Assembly: GCA_037447655.1 (NCBI GenBank)
Contig: JBBHKE010001550.1
Location: forward strand, 114,404-141,142
Reading direction: 5' to 3'
DNA: 26,739 nucleotides
DNA from: Zygnema cylindricum
Lineage: Eukaryota > Streptophyta > Zygnematophyceae > Zygnematales > Zygnemataceae
A program made the position numbers and the translations under genes. This document shows positions 19,128 through 26,739 of this stretch, piece after piece. The notes below the pieces were generated by a model. The model was not told the DNA's origin, made no database searches, and saw nothing but the letters and a program-made list of their open reading frames with translations. Numbering within the stretch: the stretch's first letter is position 1; each line of letters opens with the position of its first letter.

Positions 19128-19578
19128 TATGAGTCTTTTCTATTAACTTACCCCCTCTCATGTGCCCTATTCTTCGTTGTACCACGTAGGCTTGTGTTAT
19201 GATATGGAAAATCGCCAAGATATTTTAGGCGTACATATCTGAATATAATATTTGTATTAGCGTACAGTTATCCTCTGGCAAAGATGTTTTGTAGGATCTT
19301 GGTGGATTCTATCAGCTGTGTACGAAGTCACATGCCCTCTACGGCGTGTATAGTCAATGGTTCGTGGCACTCATGTGATTATCCATGTGTAACTATGACA
19401 CAGGCTGTCTACAGTACAGTCTTCTAGCTAGCTACCACCAATTTTGAGGACGGTTGAGGACGACGGTCACATGTCGGTTGAGTGGAGCGATCGCTTCGCG
19501 GATTCAAAAACGTAATAATCGAACGGTCAATGTTTCTCTGTACACCCTGGAAAATTTTGTAAATTATTTTTAATCGAC
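19128..19578. other. Unique-looking intergenic spacer
   Basis: About 450 bp between two MITE copies. I see no repeat partner in the window, no coding domain and no RNA gene. Confidence 0.45.
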
Positions 19579-19786
19579 TAAGGGTGACGTTCCATTAGGC
19601 GAAAAGCGGCGTAGTTTACAGAAATCCGCAACCATCCGAACCAAATCGTACTACCGATTTTGTTTTTATACCAAAAACAACATTATAGAGAATCTTGTCG
19701 ATATTGTTCGAAGGTCTTGAAGGTAATACTGGGCGTCGGATGTTCATCTGCGTGGAGTTCGCTTCATTTTTTTTTTTGTTACTGTT

Positions 19787-19809
19787 AACCCACCTCGAGG
19801 AGGTGGGTT
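19787..19809. repeat. Conserved hairpin of outer MITE, copy 2
   Basis: Same 23 bp hairpin as at 2975-2997, at the same relative place. Confidence 0.85.
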
Positions 19810-20259
19810 GGCAAATGCTGAAAAAAAAATCGTGACACGGTGGAAGATTAAGATAAGTGTCATGATGGAAAACCAACGAAATTTTTTAAGATTTGCACAT
19901 GACACGCGGTTTCCAAAATACAACCGAAATTGAAAACGAAATTTCGTAACATTCCCTCGTCACGCAATTTTCGGTAGCTTTTGTTCGTCACAATATTTCT
20001 CTAAAAGGACTTTCGTTATGTTCGAAAATTGGAACCCTAAAAAATGAGCTGGCGTACAGACTGGCGTCTGCAAAATGTATAAAAGTTTTGTCGTATGAGT
20101 ACTTGGTACGCAGGTTCATGGTACGCAAGTCACGATTTGAAGCTAAGTTTGTCGGTGCTAAAAATTTGAAAGATATTCAATATCGGATCGTAGTTTGCGT
20201 GGCGCAAGTCAATTTAGAACACGTGGCTAACAGACTCTACATGATGGAACATTGACTCA

Positions 20260-21007
20260 GGGTGAAGTTCCTTTAGGCGGACCCAATAAATGTACGGACA
20301 AGTCTACTGGCAGCGTTTACTGGAAGTCCTCTCCATTGTGTCGGGCCAGTAACAAACCTTCCTCAATTATGATTGGCGCCACTAAGTTAGAGTCTAGATT
20401 CTAAAAATCTTGAAATAAATCTACAAATGGAATATCTGTACGAAATTTCTGTACCACCGAAGGTAATTAATGATTCGTACATAAAGTTTTCGGCTAGATT
20501 TTGATTTTGAAAATGGAAATCAAAATTTCGAAACAGAATGGCAAAAAGACGCGACAAACTTTGAAGGTCGCGGCAAACTTTGAATGTTTGGTAGATGTCA
20601 GACGGAGCGTGTGAGGATATTTTCACCTGACCTTTATTCAACGTGGCAGGAGGCACATGGCATGTACGACGTGCACGCCTGTGATTGCTTGTACAACGTA
20701 AATATTTGTTTTCCTTTTCACGTGTACTAATGGTAATGAATGGCAATCATCTAGTGGGCCCCAACTCTCCTCGCCGAGGAGAGTTGGGGTCCACTGGATG
20801 ATGTGCTCGATTGCTTGCTGATCTCAAAAAGTGAAACATCTAATGGTCAGGAATTACGCCTACATCATTGGAGCTTCCCGGCAGCTTTCCAGTAACGATG
20901 TTTCGTCCGACAAAAAAAATAATTCTTGTACGTCTCTGTACTGTGCTGTACGAAAAAGTACGGCATCCAGTAACGAACCCCACTTTTCGTCTAATGGAAC
21001 TTCACCC
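20260..21007 (-). mobile_element. Inner MITE, copy 2 (inverted relative to copy 1)
   Basis: TIRs GGGTGAAGTTCCTTTAGGCG and reverse complement of GGGTGAAGTTCCATTAGACG; 748 bp; TCA at 20257-20259 and 21008-21010. The interior is the reverse complement of inner copy 1, although both outer elements point the same way. It carries the long hairpin at 20746-20802. Confidence 0.87.
20746..20802. repeat. Long hairpin in inner MITE copy 2
   Basis: Arms of 28 bases around one C, counterpart of 3658-3713. Two arm positions do not pair in DNA; both could be G-U wobble pairs in RNA of one strand (for example GGGCCCC opposite GGGGTCC). Confidence 0.85.
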
Positions 21008-21073
21008 TCAATCGACCCGGTCTGTAGAGTTTGCCGTACAATTACAGAAACGTATGATGGAACTTCACCGTAA

Positions 21074-22781
21074 GCGCGTTTTCCGGAAACCAAACACGAA
21101 CGGGACTCATTATAGAACATCGTGTATCGCTCTCGGCGATAATGTTTATTTCGCTTAATAAAACATATTTTTAACGTGCACACTTGTCGAGCTACTAGTC
21201 TGACGGTCACGATTGAACGGCAAGATTTTCACCTTCCGATTGGCGGTCTCCTATCCAAAATTTAACATGTGTGCACGGAAAATAATTTATGTGGTGAAAA
21301 TAGCTTTGGCATTGACAGCGATACACGGTGTGCCCTAGTTATTCCGCCGATGAAGGTTCACCCTAGGTCAATTGCAGTGGATGGCGCAGGTTGTGACACG
21401 TCATGCTAATTGCGCTATGAATGAGTCAAAAGTAGAAATTCGCTTCGTTATTGGCCCCCGTAAAATGTGAGAAAGCGGGTCCAAGGACCGTGGACATAAA
21501 TTCTTGTCGTCATAGAATCCGTACACATGAGTTTGTCCTTCTTACAGGTCTAGCCAGGAATCTAAAAGGTGCACGGATTCTCCAGATAAGCCTCGACCAA
21601 TGTTTACCGAATTTTGGCACCATCCAATCGAACGGCCGATGTCTTTGAAATGTCCTTTTCTTGTTGAAACTGCCTTCATTGACGTTCTGGATTCACAAGT
21701 ATCAGGAATATCTCAAAGATCTGATTGAGTCAGAGATATTCGTAGTTTTGATGAACATTCGGTTTACTTTATATGACAGCGAACTGCAAATCGTGCGATG
21801 TGAAATCGATGAAATGGTGGACCGTCTGCGTGGCAATTTATAAGAGGCTCTTAGATGTGACCGTACAAAAGACGCTATCTGACGGCTCAGTGTACCTGTA
21901 CGTAGTACACGCATTCCGTACATGTGAACAATAGGTCAAAAGTGCAAGCTACCATCGCCACACGCCGTGAACAGTTTTTATTTTGTCTCCATTCGCGTAC
22001 TTTACCATTTTACAGCCGGTCAACAAATACCGTTAGCCACTACCGTACTGTACTTTCTTTCCAATCTTCTCGTCAAATGTAGGGTGCTTACGTGTCGCAA
22101 TTCAGGAAATTTAGCATCAGGCAACCACTGTCATAAACGACAAAGTTGTCGATCCCCTCTAAAAAAAAGCGGAAGATCTGGAGCCTTCCACGTAAACCAA
22201 ATCTTTAGTATTTTTTTTTTTCAAAATTCGATATCTCCGACATATCGAATACGGAATCCCTAAAAAGATATTATAATATTTTCTGGACTGACCAATCTCA
22301 CTTCCACGAATTGCGTAGTTTCAATTCCTGAAAGCCTGTGTAGAAATATATTTTCGCTAGCCCGAATATTCGGGCAGGATAAGAAAATGTCTTTCGCTGA
22401 GCGTCCACAGTTGTCATAAACTTTCCTTCCTTTGCCCCACTCCCCTCCAGTTGGCAGATCTGTACGAATTGCATACGACAAAAACTAGTCTTCCGTACCA
22501 TTAAATCGACTTATTGTAAGCGACGTGGCTGCAGATTTTGCAGCACACGTCAAAATCTCAGGGACCATACAAAGCCTCTTAAACTTTGTCGTATTATGCG
22601 CACATGCCCGCCCAAGTAACGATGAAACGTTGAACATTCGATTATCCTCGCGAAAACCGCCTCGTGCAATCATTGCTTTCTACAATGTTCTTGTCTCTTT
22701 CGGCTCTTTTTTTAGCTCCCCCGATTCCTGTCGTTTACGGTACTGCCACGTCGGGCACTTCCGAGAAACATCTTTCGACCA
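21074..22781. other. Intergenic and upstream region of the kinase gene
   Basis: No domain is recognisable in the short open frames here. Visible elements are a perfect 16 bp palindrome GCCCGAATATTCGGGC (22360-22375), an ACGTGGC G-box/ABRE-like core at 22523-22529, a CCACGTCGG ACGT core near 22745, and a TATCGA-rich patch near 22228-22250 reminiscent of the repeat at 1692. Any regulatory role is inference. Confidence 0.45.
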
Positions 22782-22788
22782 TATAAAT
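22782..22788 (+). promoter_or_regulatory. Likely TATA box of the kinase gene
   Basis: TATAAAT lies 226 bases before the ATG at 23008 and is followed by a pyrimidine-rich leader (CTCTCTC, CCGCCCTCTCCCTC), typical of plant 5' untranslated regions. Transcription would start at roughly 22810-22820. No transcript evidence. Confidence 0.5.
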
Positions 22789-23007
22789 CTACTGTCTGAT
22801 AATTCTCTCTCATTACCTTTTTGAATTCCGCCCTCTCCCTCTAACACTCCTTCCCCTCCGCACTGTATTTTTCGTCGACCAATATTCTGAGTTTCTAAGT
22901 ATTTGAAATTTATTGAAAATTCAATAAAATTTTGCTGAAATTCGTCAATCTCCCTCGTTTTTTCACCGAATTGCAATCCGAAAAAAAAAAAAACGTCCCC
23001 TCGAAGA

Positions 23008-24762
23008 ATGGAAGCCACTCTTGGTATTGTTCTCAGCCCAAAATCTCAAAATCCGAAATCAATTTCTCCCCAAGACTCTTTGGAGCCACATTGTCGTCCG
23101 ATTCGTCGAACGCAATCCGTCGATTTTCTGCGCCGCGGTTTGAACGTTCCATGTGTCAACATTTTGGGAGATCCGTTTTCAACGGTGGAACGGCGTTACG
23201 TGTGGGGCCGTCAGTTTGGCACAGGACAATCTTCCGTTTTACGGTACGCCATAAATTGGCGCACGGGAGAAAGTTTGGCGTGTAAAACAATCGCAAAATG
23301 GCGAATTTTGACCGAATTCAATCGAGAAAAAATGAATTTGGAGGTGAAATCGTTGAAAAGAGTTACGGAGGATTCGAATATTGTGGAGTTGAAAGAAGTT
23401 GTGGAAGACGAAAAGGTGAGTGTATCCGTGATGTTTTCTTTTCTTTTTCTTTTTTTCCTCCTTATAAATGATTTAATTAGCGTTGTTTTTGTTATTGTTA
23501 TTGTTGTTACCTCGGGTTTAATAATTACTTTTTTCAATGTCTAATGTCCAATATGAAGGTTTTGTGTCCACGTAGTTTTTATTGTTTAATTTTTTAATGT
23601 CCAATGTCTGATGTCAAGATTATAATGCTTTTTTTTTTTGTCCAATGTTCAATGTCTAGTTTTTTTCAATCTACAATGTCTAATGTCGATATTTTAATTT
23701 TAATGTTGTCTATCTAACGTCCAATGTTCAGTGTCAGGATTTTCAATTTGTAGTGTCTAGTGTCAGGAATTTAATGTCCTTTTTTTTATGTCTAAAGTCA
23801 ATGTATAAATTTGAATGTTAATGTTTATGTTTTAATAGCCAATGTTCAATGTCTGTAATTTAATGTCTAAAATTTTCATGTCTAATCTCCAATTTCAAGA
23901 TGTTAATGTCCGGAGGATAATTCCATTGACTTATTTCCGACATTCAAATTGATGTTTTCCTCCTGTAATCACTCGTCCAAACTTCGGAAATCAGATTCGA
24001 AATCATCAAAAATTTAATGACAAATCTTATTCTTAATTTAAAGAAAAATCAAATGTCAAAATTTGAGCTCCTGCCGAGTTTTCGCAATTTTCTTTTCTTT
24101 TCTTAATGAAAAACTGCTGCAAAACTGTATCCAAAATGTATCACCAATGTAGGCAGAAATGTCTACAACATTTCTTAACGAATTGTCTTCCCTTTTTTTT
24201 GCTTTTCTTGTCTTTCTTGTTTTGTTTTGTTTTGTTTTCCAGAATATCCACTTGTTAATGGAACTTTGTGAAGGAGGAGATCTTTTCGACCGTATTAAGG
24301 AAAGGAGGAGATACTCTGAAAAAAGCTCGGCCCAAGTTATAAACTCTTTACTTTCCGCCCTCCAAAATTGCCACACTAAAAATGTGATGCATCGTGATAT
24401 TAAACCAGAAAACATTTTATTGAAATCAAAAGATTCGGATATATCTGTAAAACTCGCGAATTTTGGACATGCGACAATCGTCACACCGGGAGTGAAACAA
24501 ACGGAAATTGTTGGAAGCACGTATGTTGTTTTTTTATACCCCTTTTTTTCTATTCAATAATAATCTTATCAATAATTGTAACTATTTTAATAGTTTTATC
24601 AATAATTTTGAGAATTAATCAGGTTTTTGTTGTTTATTTATCCAGTTTTTTTTTATTTGTCTGATTTGGAGCAGGCATGTCCTTGAATGCCTTCATTTTG
24701 TCTTTTCTGGTTATTTTTTTTTTGTATTTTTTTTGCTGTTTCCAGTTTTTCCGTTGCTCGTC

Positions 24763-24846
<84 letters not shown>

Positions 24847-25381
24847 CGCAGTTTTTATATCGCCCCTGAAGTTTTAAACCAATCCTACGGCTTAGAAGCC
24901 GATATTTGGAGTCTCGGGACGGTTCTTTACATTCTTCTTTCCGGAAATCCCCCTTTTTGGTCCGAAAAACAAGAGGAAGTTTTTTCGAAGATAAAAATTG
25001 GGGTTTTTCAAATGTCTAACGGTCCTTGGAAACAAATTTCGTTGGAAGCGAAAGATTTGGTTTCTCGAATGTTAGTTGTTGATGTTTCAAAAAGAATCAC
25101 AATTCAAGAGGCGAAAGGTACTTATTTGTTATTATTATTAATTGTGTCTGTGTGTGTGTATATGTATATATAGTTTTTTTTTGCGGATTTTTTCTTTTTT
25201 GTAGTTTTTCTCCAAAGAAATTTTGCAAAACGTGGGGAAATTATATCGATGAAGAAATTGGAAAATTTCATGAGAAAATATTTGTGTTTCTATTCGGTCT
25301 TACTCTGTCTCTTTTTTTTTCTTTTTTTTTTTCCATTCAGTCGAAGTTTTTGCTTCTTTTTTTTTTTCTCCCTCTTTTTGA

Positions 25382-25444
<63 letters not shown>

Positions 25445-26572
25445 TTTTAGTTTTTTTTTTTTTATTTATTTCTCCCTCTTTTTGAGCCTTTATTTTTTTT
25501 TTTTTTGTTTTTGCAAAATTCAACTCTTTTTTGTTCTGGATCTTGTTTGGTTAGTCTCTCGCTTTCATTTATCCTTTTTGTTTATTCCTTTTTTTTGTTT
25601 TTTTTACAGCTCATCCCTGGATCCGAAAACATTGCAGCTCGACAAAAAGTGAACTCAAACTTTTAAAAATTTCTCCAAGATCTACTGCTCAAATAATTAA
25701 TCATCAAAATTTAAGTTCAACTTCGAATTCGAGTTCAATTTTAAATGTTAATTCAATTTCAAAATCGCCCTCGGTTTCTCCCTCGAATACTTCGACAGAA
25801 TTAGTTTTTTGGCCTTCTTCCATGCCTAATATGGATACAAATATGGATACAAGGTTGGGTCCAGAGTCAAATTTGAAAGTTGAAAACCTATTCGAATCTC
25901 CAAATTCAAAAACATCAAAGAAGGGAAACTTCACGGAATCTTCTCCTCGGAGTCCTTTCGAAAACGAGAATTCGGCAAGAAAATCCAACAAGTTATCTTC
26001 TCCGAAAAGTCCTCTCTCCCCAAAAACTTCCAAGAAACCCCCGAGGTCACCGAAAAATAGAGCAAATGAAAATGATTCGTCGTCACAAAATACTTTCGAT
26101 TTTTTTTCGGAACGTTCTGAATCGGAATCAAGCGAAAAATCGACCGCGAAATCAAATTCGCAGAATTTTGAAAATTTTCAAAGTTCCGATAGTTTCCCAA
26201 ATTCTCAAAATTCTCTGAAATCTCAAAATTTCCCATTTTCCGAAAGTTTCTCATATTTTCAAGATTCTCCAAAATCTCAAAGTTCTCCAAAATCTCAAAG
26301 CACTCCTCAGCATTCTCCGAAAAATCAGAATTGCAATAATTTTCTAAATTCTCAAAATTCTCCGAAATCACAAAATTCTCCAAAATCTCAAAATCCTCCA
26401 AAATATCAAAATTCCCCAAAATCTCAATCCTCCCCGAGATCTCAAAATTGTCAAACGGCTTCGGATCTTGTTTCAGCAGTTGCAGAAAAATTAAAAGTTT
26501 TGGAGGATATGGCGATAAGTAAAAATATTCAAACGAATCTTGGCTCCAACGACAAACTTTTTTTCTCTGTCG
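23008..26572 (+). CDS. CDPK/SnRK-superfamily protein kinase with NFG motif, 4 visible exons, 3' end outside window
   Basis: Ser/Thr kinase-like protein, at least 638 residues. Exons are 23008-23415, 24243-24520, 24852-25117 and 25610-26572, with GTGAGT, GTATGT, GTACTT and GTACGT donors and CAG acceptors; frames join exactly. The kinase domain covers residues ~64-322: degenerate glycine loop GTGQSSV (71-77), Lys93 in ACK, Glu112, HRD at 186-188 in MHRDIKPENIL, NFG at 209-211 where DFG is expected, GSTFYIAPE (227-235), DIW (246-248), Arg310, HPW (319-321). FYIAPEVL and YILLSGNPPFW resemble the CDPK/PEPRK branch. No EF-hand is seen so far. The N-terminus has a basic RRTQSVDF segment; the tail (after 323) is Ser/Pro/Asn/Gln-rich with SPKSQN repeats and a short helix-like stretch (SDLVSAVAEKLKVLEDMA). 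The ATG is the first one after the pyrimidine-rich leader. Loss of the metal-binding Asp suggests weak or no catalysis; PEPRK-like is my best family guess. Confidence 0.88.
23416..24242 (+). other. Intron 1 of the kinase gene
   Basis: GTGAGT...TTCCAG, phase 0, T-rich. It contains a degenerate AATGTCYA array (about 23535-23915), described separately. An ORF reading through the donor adds only a hydrophobic T-run translation and interrupts the kinase domain. Confidence 0.85.
23535..23915 (+). repeat. Degenerate AATGTCYA repeat array in intron 1
   Basis: About 380 bp are dominated by the words AATGTC, TGTCYAATGTC and AATGTYCA separated by short T-runs. It looks like a decayed short-period tandem repeat. 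Confidence 0.75.
24521..24851 (+). other. Intron 2 of the kinase gene
   Basis: GTATGT...TCTCGCAG, splitting a Thr codon (AC + T, residue 229) in the activation segment. The acceptor is preceded by an extended (CT)n tract. Confidence 0.87.
24768..24840 (+). repeat. (CT)n microsatellite forming the intron 2 polypyrimidine tract
   Basis: About 73 bases of CT dinucleotides with a single G interruption near 24801, ending ten bases before the acceptor CAG. Confidence 0.95.
25118..25609 (+). other. Intron 3 of the kinase gene
   Basis: GTACTT...TTTACAG; splicing gives codon G+CT (Ala) followed by HPW, the conserved end of the kinase domain, which fixes both borders. It is extremely T-rich, with a TG/TA microsatellite at about 25145-25171. 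Confidence 0.87.
25367..25490 (+). repeat. Poly-T tract flanked by a 104 bp-spaced duplication
   Basis: TCTCCCTCTTTTTGAGCCTT occurs at 25367-25386 and again at 25471-25490. Between them lies a T-run of more than 50 bases (25385-25442). The array arose by local duplication or slippage. Confidence 0.9.
26200..26450 (+). repeat. 18 bp-period coding repeat (SPKSQN) in kinase exon 4
   Basis: Units of the type TCTCCAAAATCTCAAAAT repeat in register with the frame, giving SPKSQN/SPKSQS hexapeptides mixed with NSQNS variants. The repeats carry many Ser-Pro sites. Confidence 0.88.
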
Positions 26573-26739
26573 GTACGTACAGTTCCATGCCATTTTTTTT
26601 TTCCTTCGGTTTATTTTTCTTTAAGTTTGTTCCTTGTCCTTTTGATTTGTTTTTCTAGTTTTTTTGCTGAGGTTTCTTTTGTCGAGTTTCTTGTTTCGTT
26701 GTTTCATTGTTTTGTTGTTTCATTATGTTTTCTTCTCTT
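26573..26739 (+). other. Intron 4 (start) of the kinase gene
   Basis: GTACGT donor after ...TTCTCTGTCG, followed by T-rich DNA to the window end. The gene therefore continues outside. A read-through would give a Phe-rich tail ending at 26658, which is less likely. Confidence 0.7.

Larger units (their letters stand above)
19582..21070 (+). mobile_element. Composite MITE, outer copy 2 (with inner element)
   Basis: It begins GGGTGACGTTCCATTAGGCG and ends CGTATGATGGAACTTCACCG. TAA flanks it on both sides (19579-19581 and 21071-21073), a perfect 3 bp duplication that fits a PIF/Harbinger-type element. Length 1489 bp; without the inner element and one TCA it is 738 bp. Non-coding. Confidence 0.88.

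Noticed and set aside
21451-21843. Two consecutive short open frames upstream of the kinase
   Set aside because: No domain, no splice-consistent joining, no codon bias distinguishable from background.
22525-22824. Open frame of 99 codons upstream of the kinase gene
   Set aside because: It covers the TATA-like box and the 5' leader and lacks any recognisable motif.
25204-25290. Possible extra exon in intron 3 after TTGTAG
   Set aside because: Direct joining of exons 3 and 4 gives the conserved EAKAHPW end of the kinase domain; an extra exon would break it.
25152-25652. Phe-rich and antisense Lys-rich open frames
   Set aside because: Translations of the poly-T intron; low-complexity artefacts.
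25931-26593. Long antisense open frame of 220 codons
   Set aside because: Shadow of the repetitive kinase exon 4; its ENFEILEN-like repeats mirror the 18 bp coding repeat.

Overview
This window looks like an intergenic-to-genic stretch of an AT-rich plant nuclear genome (land plant or close streptophyte relative). Three things suggest this: two plant-type Ty1/copia retrotransposons, T-rich spliceosomal introns with GT...AG borders, and the start of a CDPK/SnRK-superfamily protein kinase gene. No bacterial-style operons, tRNA or rRNA genes were seen. The lineage cannot be fixed further by reading alone.

Layout. Positions 1-2772 are AT-rich and without a gene. They hold a ~170-180 bp diverged dispersed repeat in two copies and a possible hAT-like terminal-inverted-repeat pair. 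Positions 2773-4210 are a composite MITE: an outer element of ~740 bp carrying an inner ~700 bp element. Positions 4402-17644 are a nested retrotransposon stack. A minus-strand copia element ('copia2') has its left LTR split by a plus-strand copia element ('copia1', 4684-12180, perfect AATTG target duplication). Copia1 itself carries a reversed solo LTR of its own family in its gag (5956-7005, perfect GTGGA duplication). Both retroelements are dead (many stops, frameshifts), but all polyprotein domains remain recognisable. Positions 17645-21070 hold three more copies of the outer MITE. Two of them contain the inner element at exactly the same TCA site as the first copy; one is unoccupied and shows the empty site.

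Positions 21071-23007 are the upstream region of the only convincing host gene, with a TATA-like box at 22782. From 23008 to the window end runs a kinase gene with four visible exons (23008-23415, 24243-24520, 24852-25117, 25610-26572) and more beyond the window. It encodes a complete kinase catalytic domain in which the DFG aspartate is asparagine and the glycine loop is degenerate. A long Ser/Pro/Gln/Asn-rich tail follows, with a short-period repeat. Its introns carry striking low-complexity DNA: a degenerate AATGTCYA array, a (CT)n tract serving as the polypyrimidine tract of an acceptor site, and a long poly-T.

The most interesting structure is the MITE pair. Two related TIR families are nested repeatedly at one site, in both orientations, each with a conserved hairpin. 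Second is the NFG kinase.
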